The notes under the pieces were generated by a model, which did not search any database, was not told the origin of the DNA, and saw nothing but the letters and a program-made list of their open reading frames with translations. The position numbers were made by a program, and so were the translations under genes. A DNA stretch of 64,000 bases from Aquibium oceanicum. Its GTDB lineage: Bacteria > Pseudomonadota > Alphaproteobacteria > Rhizobiales > Rhizobiaceae. The stretch spans positions 682,001 to 746,000 of the forward strand of contig NZ_CP018171.1 of the NCBI RefSeq assembly GCF_001889605.1. The letters run 5' to 3'. Shown piece after piece: positions 18,669 through 28,697 of the stretch; the stretch's first letter is position 1; each line of letters opens with the position of its first letter.

Positions 18669-19670
18669 ATGCGGTCTCTGAGATTTCTTGCAGCGCTGGG
18701 CGGGCTGTTGCTGCCGCTGGTCGCCGGCCAGGCCGCGGCGGCGGAGCCGCTCGCAAAGACGCTGTTCGGGTCCAAGACACTGCCCAGCGCGACGGCGCCG
18801 CAGTCTTTCGGCTTCTACAGCAAGGGGTGCCTTGCAGGCGGCGTCGCGATCGCGGTCGACGGGCCACATTGGCAGGCCATGCGGGTCTCGCGCAACCGCC
18901 GCTGGGGCCATCCGGCGATGATCACGCTCCTGGAAAAGCTTTCGCGCGACGCGGTACAGGACGGCTGGTCCGGCCTGCTGCTCGGCGACATCTCGCAGCC
19001 GCGCGGCGGCCCGATGCTGACCGGCCATGCCTCGCACCAGATCGGACTGGACGCGGACATCTGGTTCACGCCCATGCCGAACCGCCGCCTCTCCATGAGC
19101 GAGCGGGAAAAAATCGGCGCGCGTTCCCTGATCAAGGACGGGAGCCTCACTGTCGACGATCGCCTGTGGACACCCGCCCATGCCGCTCTCCTGAAGCGGG
19201 CAGCTGGCTACAGGGAGGTCGAGCGCATCCTCGTCCATCCCGGCATCAAGAAGAAGCTCTGCGATACGATCAGCGGCGACCGGGCATGGCTGGAAAAGAT
19301 CAGGCCGTTCTGGGGGCATGATTCCCATTTCCACATCCGCATCGGATGCCAGGCCGGCTCGCCGGGATGCAAGCCGCAGCGCGACACCACGCCCGGCGAT
19401 GGCTGCGACAAGTCCCTCGCCTGGTGGTTCACGGAAGAGCCTTGGCGCCCGAACAAGAACCCCGATGCGCCCAAGGCGCGTGACATCATGACCTTGGCGA
19501 ACCTGCCCGCGGCGTGCCGGCAGGTGCTGCAGGCGCCGGCGCCGGTCTCGGAAGCCGCCGTCACGATCGGCGGTCCCGGCGCGACCGCGGCCATGCCGGC
19601 GACGGCCAACGCCTTCCTGCCCACTCCTGGCAGCGACATCCCCGTTCCCTGGCCACGCCCCGACAGGTGA
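18669..19670 (+). CDS. mepA: Penicillin-insensitive murein endopeptidase MepA
   Basis: Periplasmic zinc (LAS-type) endopeptidase that cuts D-Ala-meso-DAP cross-links in peptidoglycan. 333 residues. The signal peptide (1-24) has a hydrophobic core [12 protein letters not shown] and an AAA-E cleavage. The zinc-binding blocks [14 protein letters not shown] (about 119-132) and [11 protein letters not shown] (about 217-227) are intact. The C-terminal 60 residues are a proline/alanine-rich tail longer than in E. coli MepA. Confidence 0.93.
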   Translation: MRSLRFLAALGGLLLPLVAGQAAAAEPLAKTLFGSKTLPSATAPQSFGFYSKGCLAGGVAIAVDGPHWQAMRVSRNRRWGHPAMITLLEKLSRDAVQDGWSGLLLGDISQPRGGPMLTGHASHQIGLDADIWFTPMPNRRLSMSEREKIGARSLIKDGSLTVDDRLWTPAHAALLKRAAGYREVERILVHPGIKKKLCDTISGDRAWLEKIRPFWGHDSHFHIRIGCQAGSPGCKPQRDTTPGDGCDKSLAWWFTEEPWRPNKNPDAPKARDIMTLANLPAACRQVLQAPAPVSEAAVTIGGPGATAAMPATANAFLPTPGSDIPVPWPRPDR

Positions 19671-19771
19671 GCCGGGGTCGGCCGGCGCTTTCGGACGCGG
19701 CGGCGTTGCGGCGCCCGGAGAACCGTCCTAGGAAGACGCAGCGACAGCCTGATCTCCGCCGGGACCGAAGT

Positions 19772-20191
19772 GTGCCGAACAAATTATGCCTAGCCCTGAT
19801 TGCGCACGACCAGAAGAAGGACGACATCGTCTCCTTCGTCCGGTCGCATGCGGACTTTCTGGAGGGCTGCACCATCTATGCCACCGGCACCACCGGCGGC
19901 CGCATCCAGGAGGCCTGTCCGGCGCTCGACGTGACGCGCATGAAGAGCGGTCCTCTCGGCGGCGACCAGCAGATCGGCGCCCTGATCGCCGAAGGACGTA
20001 TCGATGCGCTCATCTTCTTCGTCGACCCGCTGACCCCCATGCCGCACGACGTTGACGTGAAGGCACTCATGCGGCTTGCGATCGTTCATGACATTCCCAT
20101 GGCGCTCAACAGCGCGACGGCGGAGATCGTCGTGGACCGGATGGGCGTTGTTGCGGGGCATGAACGGTATCTGTCGGCGGCGCGGGGCTGA
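19772..20191 (+). CDS. mgsA: Methylglyoxal synthase
   Basis: Converts dihydroxyacetone phosphate to methylglyoxal and phosphate, a bypass that relieves sugar-phosphate build-up. 139 residues from a GTG at 19772. The phosphate-binding ATGTTGG (38-44), the [11 protein letters not shown] block (59-69) with the catalytic Asp and the [17 protein letters not shown] segment are all present. It sits 5 bp before glk, so glucose phosphorylation and the overflow shunt share an operon. Confidence 0.95.
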   Translation: MPNKLCLALIAHDQKKDDIVSFVRSHADFLEGCTIYATGTTGGRIQEACPALDVTRMKSGPLGGDQQIGALIAEGRIDALIFFVDPLTPMPHDVDVKALMRLAIVHDIPMALNSATAEIVVDRMGVVAGHERYLSAARG

Positions 20192-20196
20192 ACCGG

Positions 20197-21237
20197 ATGG
20201 CACAGACGAGCGACGAGACGATCCTGAAATTCCCGATCCTCATCGGCGACATCGGCGGTACGAACGCGCGCTTCGCGCTGCTGGTCGATTCCTATGCCGA
20301 ACCGCGCGAGTTTCCGATCGTTCAGACGGCCGACTATCCCAACATCGACGAGGCGATCCAGGCGGCTATCCTCGACCGCACGTCGATCATGCCCAAGTCG
20401 GCGGTCCTTGCCGTGGCGGGTCCGATCGACGGCGACGAAATCGACCTGACCAATTGCGACTGGGTCGTTCGCCCGCTCGAGATGGCCAGATCGCTCGGGC
20501 TCGAGGACATCGTGCTCCTCAACGATTTCGAGGCACAGGCGCTCGCCGTCGTCGCGCTCGGCGAGGAACACATGGTCAAGATCGGCGAAGGCGAGGCGGA
20601 ATCCGCCGCGAGCCGGGTCGTGCTCGGCCCCGGTACCGGTCTCGGCGTTGCCGGCCTGATCCATGCCCGCCGCTCGTGGATCCCCGTTCCCGGCGAGGGC
20701 GGACACATGGACATGGGGCCGCGCTCGGACCGCGACTTCGAGGTGTTCCCGCATCTGGAACGCATCGAAGGGCGCATATCCGGCGAACAGCTCCTGTGCG
20801 GTCGCGGCCTGGTCAACATCTACCGCGCCATCGCCACCACCGACTCCAAACCGGCCCATTTCACCACGCCGGCCGAAATCACAACCGCGGCGCTGGCGAG
20901 GTCGGACGATGTTGCGGAGGAGGCGCTGGCGATGTTCGTCACCTGCCTCGGCCGGCTGGCCGGCGACCTGGCCCTCGTTTTCATGAGCCGCGGCGGCGTG
21001 TATCTGACTGGCGGCATCGCGCAGAAGATCGTAACCGCCCTGCAGCATCCCCGCTTCCGTAAGGCCTTCGAGGACAAGGCGCCCCACAGCGCGCTGCTGC
21101 GCGCCATGCCGGTCTACGTCATCACCCATCCGCTGGCCGCGCTTGCCGGGCTTGCCGCGTACGCCCGCACGCCCATGCGCTTCGGGGTCGAGACGGAAGG
21201 CCGTCGCTGGCGCTCGCGCCGAAGCACGGCAACCTGA
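20197..21237 (+). CDS. glk: Glucokinase
   Basis: ATP-dependent phosphorylation of glucose to glucose 6-phosphate in the cytosol. 346 residues, of the bacterial Glk type rather than the ROK type. The phosphate-binding loop [13 protein letters not shown] lies at about 18-30, LNDFEA near residue 108 carries the catalytic Asp, and the adenosine motif [12 protein letters not shown] is near 144-155. It directly follows mgsA, and an ABC exporter gene follows 120 bp downstream. Confidence 0.95.
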   Translation: MAQTSDETILKFPILIGDIGGTNARFALLVDSYAEPREFPIVQTADYPNIDEAIQAAILDRTSIMPKSAVLAVAGPIDGDEIDLTNCDWVVRPLEMARSLGLEDIVLLNDFEAQALAVVALGEEHMVKIGEGEAESAASRVVLGPGTGLGVAGLIHARRSWIPVPGEGGHMDMGPRSDRDFEVFPHLERIEGRISGEQLLCGRGLVNIYRAIATTDSKPAHFTTPAEITTAALARSDDVAEEALAMFVTCLGRLAGDLALVFMSRGGVYLTGGIAQKIVTALQHPRFRKAFEDKAPHSALLRAMPVYVITHPLAALAGLAAYARTPMRFGVETEGRRWRSRRSTAT

Positions 21238-21357
21238 AACCGCGCAACGAGCGGTACTGTTGCGCTCAGGCCATAGGCATTGCATGCGCGCGGCGCTAAG
21301 ACACCGCGTGCCTTCGGGCGAAACCGCACTGGAACCGCGCTGCGATCGGACCGGGAA

Positions 21358-23205
21358 TTGAACCCCAGGAATACAGCCAGCCCGACCACCCGACCCGATG
21401 AGGTGATCGCACTCATTCGTCGGATGCTGCGCGAGAACGGCCGCGAGTATGTCTGGCACTATGTGTTCGCGATCGTGTGTCTCGTCATGGTCGCCGGGAC
21501 GACGGCCTTCACGGCCTGGATCATGAACGATGTCATCAACAGTATCTTCTACGAGCAACGCTACGATCTCGTCGCGGTGATCTCCGGAAGCATCGCGGCG
21601 GCCTTCGTCATCCGGGGGCTGGCGAGCTACGGGCAGGCGGTGCTTCTGGCCAAGGTCGGCAACAATCTCGTCGCCCGCTACCAGCAGCGCGTGTTCGACC
21701 ACCTGATGAGGCTCGGCGTCGACTATTTCGCGGACCTGCGCTCGGGCCAACTGGCGGCGCGCATCAACGAGAACATCGCCGGGGTCCGCGATCTCCTCAA
21801 CATCACGATCACCTCGATCGCTCGCGACGCCATCTCGCTGGTGGCGCTGATCGGCGTCATGGTGTTCCAGGATCCGATGCTGTCCCTGATCGCCTTCGTC
21901 ATCGGGCCGCCGCTGATCTATACCGTCAACCGTCTCATGCGCAGGCTCAGGCGCGTCACCCGCGAGTCGGTCGAATTCAATTCCCGACTGATCGGCGCTA
22001 TGCAGGAAGCCACCCAGGGCGTCGCGATCGTCAAGGCGTTCACGATGGAGAGCCAGCTTTCGGCCAAGCTGTCGACGCTGATCGCCAACGCCGAGGTGCG
22101 CGCCAACAAGATCGCCCGGGTCTCGGAGCGCACCACGCCGATCGCGGAAATCCTTGCGGGGTTCGCGATCGCCGGCGTCATCGCCTATGCCGGCTATCGC
22201 TCAGCCGTTGCGGGCGAGCCTCCGGGAGCTGTCTTCTCCTTCATCGCTGCGATGCTTCTCGCCTACGACCCCGCCCGGCGCCTCGCCAGGGTGCAGGTCG
22301 GGCTGGAACGGTCGCTGGTCAACGCCCGTATGATCTACGAGATACTCGACATCGTCCCGGCGCAGCGCGATCCGTCCGATGCGGTGGAACTTTCCGTGCG
22401 GGATGGGGAGATACGGTTCGCCGACGTGCGGTTCGGCTACGTGAAGGATCATCCGGTGCTCAACGGCGTCAGCTTCACGGCCGCCGCGGGCAAGACGACA
22501 GCGATCGTGGGGACGTCCGGCGCCGGCAAATCGACGATCATCTCCCTCATGCAGCGGTTCTACGACGTCTGGGACGGATCGATCGAGATCGATGGACAGA
22601 ACATCGCCCGCGTGACGAAGAATTCGCTGCGGCGCTCGATCGCCTACGTTTCGCAGCAGCCCTATCTTTTCGAGGGAACGATCCGCGACAACATCCGCTA
22701 CGGACGTCCCGATGCGACGGACGCGGAGATCGAGGCGGCGGCGGTGAAGGCGCAGGCTGACGACTTCATTCGTGCACAGCCGATGGGATACGATACACCT
22801 GTCGGCGAGAACGGCATGTCGTTCTCCGGCGGGCAGCGGCAGCGACTTTCGATCGCCCGCGCGATCGTGCGGAATGCGCCGATCCTGCTGCTCGATGAAG
22901 CCACTTCCGCCCTCGACAACGAGTCCGAGGCGCGCGTTCAGGCCGCGCTCGAAACGGTGATGCAGGGCCGCACAACCATCGTCATCGCACATCGCCTGTC
23001 GACGGTCGTCAACGCGGACCACATCATCGTGCTGGAGTCGGGACATCTGATCGAGCAGGGCAGCCACGCGACACTTCTGGCTAACAGGAACGGCATCTAT
23101 CATCGGTTCTACCAGATGCAGAGCGGGCGAAATCTCGATCTGGTGCACGATGCGGAGCAGGGGCCGGCCAAGCCCGCTCCCGGCAAGGCGCGGAGGAAGG
23201 CATGA
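21358..23205 (+). CDS. ABC transporter, fused permease/ATPase (MsbA-like exporter)
   Basis: Half-size ABC exporter, about 615 residues from a TTG at 21358; an earlier TTG at 21280 would add 26 unlikely residues. The N-terminal six-helix membrane domain (about 25-320) is followed by the nucleotide-binding domain with Walker [10 protein letters not shown] (about 385-393), signature FSGGQRQR (about 489-496) and Walker B ILLLDEA (about 510-516). The family moves lipids, lipid A precursors or drugs outward; MsbA-like lipid export is a guess. It overlaps dapB by 4 bp. Confidence 0.9.
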   Translation: MNPRNTASPTTRPDEVIALIRRMLRENGREYVWHYVFAIVCLVMVAGTTAFTAWIMNDVINSIFYEQRYDLVAVISGSIAAAFVIRGLASYGQAVLLAKVGNNLVARYQQRVFDHLMRLGVDYFADLRSGQLAARINENIAGVRDLLNITITSIARDAISLVALIGVMVFQDPMLSLIAFVIGPPLIYTVNRLMRRLRRVTRESVEFNSRLIGAMQEATQGVAIVKAFTMESQLSAKLSTLIANAEVRANKIARVSERTTPIAEILAGFAIAGVIAYAGYRSAVAGEPPGAVFSFIAAMLLAYDPARRLARVQVGLERSLVNARMIYEILDIVPAQRDPSDAVELSVRDGEIRFADVRFGYVKDHPVLNGVSFTAAAGKTTAIVGTSGAGKSTIISLMQRFYDVWDGSIEIDGQNIARVTKNSLRRSIAYVSQQPYLFEGTIRDNIRYGRPDATDAEIEAAAVKAQADDFIRAQPMGYDTPVGENGMSFSGGQRQRLSIARAIVRNAPILLLDEATSALDNESEARVQAALETVMQGRTTIVIAHRLSTVVNADHIIVLESGHLIEQGSHATLLANRNGIYHRFYQMQSGRNLDLVHDAEQGPAKPAPGKARRKA

Positions 23206-24017
23206 GCGACATGAACCTCGTCGTGGTGGGCGCCGCCGGGCGGATGGGACTGGCGCTGGTGCGCGCGATCCATCAGACCGAGGGCGCGCGGGTCGCTGCC
23301 GCGATCGAGCGCGCCGGCTCGGATGCCATCGGCCGCGACGTCGGGGAACTCGCCGGCATCGGCGAGATCGGCGTTGCGATCGGCGACGATCCGCTGCCGG
23401 CCTTCGCCAAGGCCGATGGCGTGCTGGACTTCACCGTGCCGAAGGCGTCGGTGGAGTTCGCGGGCTACGCGGCGCAGGCCCGCATCGCCCATGTCATCGG
23501 GACAACGGGCTGCTCGCCCGAGGACGACGCGGCGATCGAGGCCGCGGCGCGCCATGCGGCCATCGTTAAGTCGGGCAACATGAGCCTCGGCGTCAATCTC
23601 CTGAGCGCGCTCGTCGCGCAGGCCGCCAAGGCGTTGGATGCCGGCTTCGACATCGAGGTCCTGGAGATGCATCACCGGCACAAGGTGGATGCCCCCTCGG
23701 GAACAGCCCTGATGCTGGGCGAGGCGGCGGCACGCGGCCGCGCGATCGATTTGCGCGACAACGCCGTGCGTTCGCGCGACGGCCACACCGGGCCGCGCCC
23801 CGAAGGGTCGATCGGGTTCGCCACCTTGCGCGGCGGATCGGTGGTGGGGGAACACCAGGTCATCTTCGCCGGCGAGGGCGAACGGATCGTGCTCGGCCAC
23901 CTCGCAGAGGACCGGACGATCTTCGCTCGGGGCGCCGTGAAGGCGGCGTTGTGGGCCCATGGACGCAAGCCGGGCCTCTATTCGATGTTCGACGTCCTCG
24001 GGATTTCGGCCGCATAG
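23202..24017 (+). CDS. dapB: 4-hydroxy-tetrahydrodipicolinate reductase
   Basis: Lysine and meso-diaminopimelate biosynthesis: NAD(P)H-dependent reduction of 4-hydroxy-tetrahydrodipicolinate. 271 residues. The nucleotide motif VVGAAGRMG (8-16), the DFTVP block and the catalytic [15 protein letters not shown] segment (about 155-169), with its paired His and Lys, are intact. ATG 23202 overlaps the ABC exporter stop (ATGA). lysA, the last gene of the same pathway, lies 19 kb away in this window. Confidence 0.97.
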   Translation: MSDMNLVVVGAAGRMGLALVRAIHQTEGARVAAAIERAGSDAIGRDVGELAGIGEIGVAIGDDPLPAFAKADGVLDFTVPKASVEFAGYAAQARIAHVIGTTGCSPEDDAAIEAAARHAAIVKSGNMSLGVNLLSALVAQAAKALDAGFDIEVLEMHHRHKVDAPSGTALMLGEAAARGRAIDLRDNAVRSRDGHTGPRPEGSIGFATLRGGSVVGEHQVIFAGEGERIVLGHLAEDRTIFARGAVKAALWAHGRKPGLYSMFDVLGISAA

Positions 24018-24132
24018 GCCGCGTGTCATCCGGCATTGACGCCCGCGCTCCCCTGTGGTGAACGCTACCCCATGGGGGATACGCGGCTCGACGGGCGACC
24101 GCGGCAAGGCTTTTGACCGGGAGAACGCTACA

Positions 24133-26319
24133 ATGACCGACCGCATCGAGATCGACGGCCTTCGGATCGCGCAAGAACTGCACGACTTCGTGGCCGGCGA
24201 GGCGCTTCCGGGCACCGGCATCGATGCCGGGGAGTTCTGGTCCGGCTTCTCGGCCATCGTTCATGAGCTTGCGCCGAAGAACCGTGCGCTGCTCGCGAAG
24301 CGCGACGACATGCAGGCCAGGATCGACGCATGGCACCGCGATAACGGCGCGCCTTCCGATCTCGGTTCCTACAAGGGCTTCCTTTCCGAGATCGGCTATC
24401 TGCTGCCCGAGGGCGAGCCCTTCGCTGTTTCGACCGGCAATGTCGATCCCGAGATCGCGGTCGTGGCCGGCCCGCAGCTCGTGGTGCCGGTGATGAACGC
24501 CCGCTATGCGCTGAACGCCGCCAATGCGCGCTGGGGGTCGCTGTACGACGCGCTCTACGGCACCGATGCCATCTCCGAGGAGGAGGGGGCGGAGCGCGCG
24601 GGCGGCTACAATCCCCGCCGCGGCGACAAGGTGATCGCCTGGGCACGCACCTTCCTGGACGAAAGCGCGCCGCTGGAAAAGGACAGCTGGGTCGATGCGA
24701 CCGCGCTCAGGGTGATCGACGGCGAACTCGTCGTCCACACCGAAGGGAGCCGCATCCGGCTGCGGGACCCGCAACAGTTCGCCGGCTATCGCGGAGCCGC
24801 CGCCGCGCCGGAGGCGATCCTGCTCGTCCGCAACGGCTTGCATGTCGAGATCGTGGTCGATTCCGACAGCCCGATCGGCAAGACCGATCGCGCGGGCATC
24901 GCCGACGTCGTTCTGGAATCGGCGATGACGACGATCATGGACTGCGAGGATTCCGTCGCCGCGGTCGATGCCGAGGACAAGGTGGTGGTCTACCGCAACT
25001 GGCTCGGCCTCATGAAGGGCGACCTCACCGAAGAGGTGAAGAAAGGCGGCAAGACCTTCACCCGCAGCCTCAATCCCGACCGGGAGTATACCGCTCCTGA
25101 CGGCGGCAAGCTGGTGCTGCCCGGCCGCTCGCTGATGCTGGTGCGCAACGTTGGGCATCTGATGACCAACCCCGCGATCCTCGACTGCGACGGCAACGAA
25201 GTGCCGGAAGGCATCATGGACGCCATGATGACGGCGGCGATCGCGGTACACGACGTCGGCCGCCCCGGCGGGCCGGAAGGCCGCCGCATGAACAGCCGCG
25301 CCGGTTCCATGTACGTCGTGAAGCCGAAGATGCACGGACCCGAGGAGGTCGCCTTCGCCGTCGAGCTGTTCACTCGCGTCGAGGCAGCGCTCGGCATGGC
25401 GCCGAACACGATGAAGATGGGCATCATGGACGAGGAGCGCCGCACGACAGTGAACCTCAAGGAGGCGATCCGCGCGGCCAAGGATCGCGTCGTCTTCATC
25501 AACACCGGCTTCCTCGACCGTACCGGCGACGAGATCCATACCTCGATGGAAGCAGGCCCGATGATCCGCAAGGGCGACATGAAGCAGGCTGCCTGGATCC
25601 AGGCCTACGAGAACTGGAACGTCGACATCGGCCTCGAATGCGGCCTCGCTGGCCACGCGCAGATCGGCAAGGGCATGTGGGCCATGCCCGACCTGATGGC
25701 GGCGATGCTGGAACAGAAGATCGGGCATCCGAAAGCCGGCGCCAATACGGCCTGGGTGCCTTCGCCGACGGCCGCGACGCTGCATGCCACGCACTATCAC
25801 AAGGTCGACGTGGCCGAGGTGCAGTCGGGACTGAAGAAGCGGGGCCGAGCGAAGCTTGACGATATCCTGTCGGTGCCGGTCGCCGTGCGGCCCAACTGGA
25901 CGCCGGACGAGGTCCAGAAGGAACTCGACAACAACGCCCAGGGCATTCTGGGCTACGTGGTGCGCTGGATCGACCAGGGCGTCGGTTGCTCGAAGGTGCC
26001 CGACATCAACGATGTCGGCCTTATGGAGGACCGCGCGACGCTGCGCATCTCCTCGCAGCACATGGCGAACTGGCTCCACCACGGCGTGTGCACGAAGGAA
26101 CAGGTCACAGAGACGCTGAAGCGCATGGCGGCGGTAGTCGATCGCCAGAACGCCGGCGATCCGCTCTACCGCCCGATGGCGCCGGACTTTGAAAACTCGA
26201 TCGCCTTCCAGGCCGCCTGCGACCTCGTTTTCAAGGGACGCGAGCAGCCCAACGGCTACACCGAACCGGTTCTGCACGCCCGCAGGCTGGAACTGAAGGC
26301 GCGCGACCGGGCAGGCTGA
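24133..26319 (+). CDS. glcB: Malate synthase G
   Basis: Condenses glyoxylate with acetyl-CoA to malate, needed for growth on acetate, fatty acids and glycolate. 728 residues, the size of the monomeric G isoform. ATG 24133 follows GGGAG. Recognisable pieces are the [17 protein letters not shown] metal/glyoxylate region (about 280-296), [16 protein letters not shown] and the [18 protein letters not shown] block. It is a single gene without neighbouring isocitrate lyase or glc genes. Confidence 0.97.
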   Translation: MTDRIEIDGLRIAQELHDFVAGEALPGTGIDAGEFWSGFSAIVHELAPKNRALLAKRDDMQARIDAWHRDNGAPSDLGSYKGFLSEIGYLLPEGEPFAVSTGNVDPEIAVVAGPQLVVPVMNARYALNAANARWGSLYDALYGTDAISEEEGAERAGGYNPRRGDKVIAWARTFLDESAPLEKDSWVDATALRVIDGELVVHTEGSRIRLRDPQQFAGYRGAAAAPEAILLVRNGLHVEIVVDSDSPIGKTDRAGIADVVLESAMTTIMDCEDSVAAVDAEDKVVVYRNWLGLMKGDLTEEVKKGGKTFTRSLNPDREYTAPDGGKLVLPGRSLMLVRNVGHLMTNPAILDCDGNEVPEGIMDAMMTAAIAVHDVGRPGGPEGRRMNSRAGSMYVVKPKMHGPEEVAFAVELFTRVEAALGMAPNTMKMGIMDEERRTTVNLKEAIRAAKDRVVFINTGFLDRTGDEIHTSMEAGPMIRKGDMKQAAWIQAYENWNVDIGLECGLAGHAQIGKGMWAMPDLMAAMLEQKIGHPKAGANTAWVPSPTAATLHATHYHKVDVAEVQSGLKKRGRAKLDDILSVPVAVRPNWTPDEVQKELDNNAQGILGYVVRWIDQGVGCSKVPDINDVGLMEDRATLRISSQHMANWLHHGVCTKEQVTETLKRMAAVVDRQNAGDPLYRPMAPDFENSIAFQAACDLVFKGREQPNGYTEPVLHARRLELKARDRAG

Positions 26320-26447
26320 CGGCGGAGCCGGCCAGCCGGTCCACTGGGTTCCCATCAATGCGGCGCCGGCTGACGGTTTGACGTGACACGGCCACGCACT
26401 TTCTTCCGCTTGTCCGGCGGGCGATCTTTCACTACCGATTTCCGGCG

Positions 26448-27128
26448 ATGAAACTGCTTGCGATCGACACCGCTGCCGAACTGTGCGCCGCATGCGTCTA
26501 TGACAGCGACGGCGCGCGCGAACTCGGCCGCGAGGTGCTGGACATCGGCAAGGGACATGCGGAAACCCTCATGGGCGTGGTGGAAAAAGCGCTCGCGGCC
26601 GCCGGGGCGGGGTATCCCGAGCTGGATGCCGTCGCCGTCTCGGTCGGCCCTGGCTCGTTCACCGGGGTTCGCATAGGGGTTGCCACCGCGAGGGGTCTGG
26701 CGCTGGCTCTCGGAGTCCCGGCGATCGGCGTGACGACCCTGGCCGGCCTCGCTCTCGAAGCGCGGCACGCCTTTCCTGGGCGGAGCGTGATGTCCGTTCT
26801 CGACGCGAAGCGGGAGGAACTCTACGTCGCGGTGCATGACGCCGATGGCGCGGTCCTCGTCCCGCCCTCGATCCTGCACGTGCAGGAAGCGGTGCAACTG
26901 GCACGCGGGCATGGTCTCGTCTTGACAGGCTCCGGCGTGGATCTCGTCCGGCAGGCGGGGAACGCCGACATGGAGATCGCGGGCCGTGCCAGGACCGCGG
27001 ACATCGCCAGCTATGCCGCGCTTGCAGCGTTGGAAGGGCCGGACGCCGAGAAGCCAAGGCCGGTCTATCTGCGCGGCGCGGATGCGCGCCCGCAGGAAGG
27101 TTTCGCCCTGCCGAGAAGGACCGCGTGA
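26448..27128 (+). CDS. tsaB: tRNA threonylcarbamoyladenosine biosynthesis protein TsaB
   Basis: Partner of TsaD in attaching threonylcarbamoyl to A37 of ANN-decoding tRNAs. 226 residues with an ASKHA-type N-terminus (KLLAIDTAAELCAACV) and the family signature SVGPGSFTGVRIGVATARG (about 65-83). It heads tsaB-rimI-plsC and overlaps rimI by one base (TGATG). Confidence 0.95.
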   Translation: MKLLAIDTAAELCAACVYDSDGARELGREVLDIGKGHAETLMGVVEKALAAAGAGYPELDAVAVSVGPGSFTGVRIGVATARGLALALGVPAIGVTTLAGLALEARHAFPGRSVMSVLDAKREELYVAVHDADGAVLVPPSILHVQEAVQLARGHGLVLTGSGVDLVRQAGNADMEIAGRARTADIASYAALAALEGPDAEKPRPVYLRGADARPQEGFALPRRTA

Positions 27129-27622
27129 TGCGGGTGCCCTTCATCAACGGCAGGAAGCGGGAGTTCCTGATCGATCCGCTCGCAACCCGCGACACCGCCG
27201 CGATGGCCGTGCTGCACCGGGAGGATTTTTCCAGGCCCTGGACGTCGGTCGAGTTCGCCGGCCTTCTCGCCCAGGAGACGGTGTTCGGCTTCGCGGCGCG
27301 CGAGATCGGCCGGCCGGCCGCGCTGCCGGCGGGCTTCGTGCTCGCGCGCCAGGCGGCCGGCGAGGCCGAGATCCTGACGATCACGGTCGCGCGTTCCTTT
27401 CGCCGCGGCGGTCTGGGATGGGCCTTGATGGACGCCGTGCTGCGCGAACTCTACCACCAGCGCGCCGAGGCGCTCTTCCTCGAGGTCGACGAGACGAACC
27501 ACGCCGCCGTGGCGCTCTACCGGCGGATGCGTTTCCGGGAAGTGGCCAAGCGCCCTGCATACTACAGCCAGCCCGGCGTGCCGCCGACGACGGCCCTCGT
27601 CATGCGCCGCGATCTTCGCTAG
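27128..27622 (+). CDS. rimI: Ribosomal-protein-alanine N-acetyltransferase RimI
   Basis: GNAT enzyme that in the known family acetylates the N-terminus of ribosomal protein S18. 164 residues from ATG 27128; an overlapping GTG at 27125 is equally possible. The acetyl-CoA loop is VARSFRRGGLGWALMDAVL (about 87-105), followed by LEVDETNHAAVALYRRMRF. Pairing with tsaB is common in bacteria. The mur/fur gene often found next in Rhizobiales is absent; plsC follows after 53 bp. Confidence 0.9.
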   Translation: MRVPFINGRKREFLIDPLATRDTAAMAVLHREDFSRPWTSVEFAGLLAQETVFGFAAREIGRPAALPAGFVLARQAAGEAEILTITVARSFRRGGLGWALMDAVLRELYHQRAEALFLEVDETNHAAVALYRRMRFREVAKRPAYYSQPGVPPTTALVMRRDLR

Positions 27623-27675
27623 GTCGACACCGGGCCGAGTATTCGCGTCGACCCGGCGGAGGGAAGCGGGCAGGC

Positions 27676-28482
27676 ATGATCGGATGGGCGAGGACGGGGC
27701 TGGTTCTGCTCTGCGTGGTCGTCGCGAGCCTGGTCGGGATTCCGCTGCAGATCCTGGCGCTACGGACCGGCATTCCGCATCCTGGAACGATCCCCCGGCT
27801 CTTCCATGCGATGGTTCGGCGGCTCTTGGGAATCTCCGTCCGTGTCTCCGGTCGGCCATCCGGAGACCGTCCGTTGCTGCTCGTGGCCAATCACGTCTCG
27901 TGGACCGACATCGTCATCCTGAGCTCGCTCGCGCCGATGAGCTTCGTGGCGAAGTCCGACATGGCGACCTGGCCGGTCTTCGGCCTGTTCGCCAAGCTTC
28001 AGCGCAGCGTCTTTGTCGAACGTGAGCGCGCCCGGACATCGCACAAGCAGGCGAACGAACTGGGCGAACGGCTCGCCGAGGGCACGGTCATGGTGCTTTT
28101 CGCGGAAGGCACGACGTCGGATGGAAACATCGTGCTGCCGTTCAAGAGTACACTCTTCGGGGCAGCACAGGCGGCGCTCGCGAGCGAGACCGGCAGGCGT
28201 CTCGACATCCGCACGGTCCACATCCAGCCGGTGACCATCGCCTATACGAGGCTTCAGGGCATGCCGATGGGCAGGTTTCATCGCATGCATGCCGCCTGGA
28301 TCGGCGACAGCGATCTCGTGCCGCATCTCGGTGCGCTGATCCGCGAGGGCGGGATGGATGTCGAAGTGCACTTCGACGAGCCGATCCCCTTCACGGCCCG
28401 CAGCAAGCGAAAGGATGTCGCGCTGGAGATCGAAGCCATTGTCCGCGCTCGAATGGCGGGCGTACTTCGAAACCCCCGGTGA
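27676..28482 (+). CDS. plsC: 1-acyl-sn-glycerol-3-phosphate acyltransferase (PlsC family)
   Basis: Membrane-bound acyltransferase that makes phosphatidic acid from lysophosphatidic acid, or a related lipid such as the ornithine lipids of rhizobia. 268 residues with an N-terminal TM helix (5-27), the catalytic NHVSWTD (HX4D, about 72-78) and the LFAEGTTSDG (EGT) block near 140. ATG 27676 follows AGG; the frame is open upstream but overlaps rimI. The exact acyl acceptor cannot be read from the sequence. Confidence 0.88.
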   Translation: MIGWARTGLVLLCVVVASLVGIPLQILALRTGIPHPGTIPRLFHAMVRRLLGISVRVSGRPSGDRPLLLVANHVSWTDIVILSSLAPMSFVAKSDMATWPVFGLFAKLQRSVFVERERARTSHKQANELGERLAEGTVMVLFAEGTTSDGNIVLPFKSTLFGAAQAALASETGRRLDIRTVHIQPVTIAYTRLQGMPMGRFHRMHAAWIGDSDLVPHLGALIREGGMDVEVHFDEPIPFTARSKRKDVALEIEAIVRARMAGVLRNPR

Positions 28483-28513
28483 GTTTCCGCAAGTCTGCCG
28501 CGACCGCATAATT

Positions 28514-28560
28514 CTACGTGACGTTGCGTAATTAACTCAAATTTTAGCCGGCGCACGTAG
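28514..28560 (+). promoter_or_regulatory. Upstream region of the chemoreceptor: CTACGTG/CACGTAG repeat around a CtrA-like box
   Basis: Perfect 7-bp arms CTACGTG (28514-28520) and CACGTAG (28554-28560) enclose an AT-rich 33-bp stretch. That stretch contains TTAA-N7-TTTA (28532-28546), seven of eight bases of a CtrA consensus. It lies about 140-185 bp before the chemoreceptor gene. Motility and chemotaxis genes are often CtrA-controlled in alphaproteobacteria, but no binding is shown here. Confidence 0.35.
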
Positions 28561-28697
28561 CCATTTCAGGAAGGCTCTTCTTCTGTCCCAATACCGTCCG
28601 ACCGAACGGCGAGACCAGGGGCGTCCGGAGAAGAGGCCCCAACGGTGATGGGCACTGCGGCAAGGGTGATTGCCGCCGCGACGGGGAATTGGGATAG

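Noticed and set aside
20086..21750. 554-residue frame opposite glk and the ABC exporter
   Set aside because: Shadow frame covering parts of two well-supported genes.
23860..26493. 877-residue frame opposite malate synthase G
   Set aside because: Long only because GC-rich codons leave few stops on the other strand; no domain seen.
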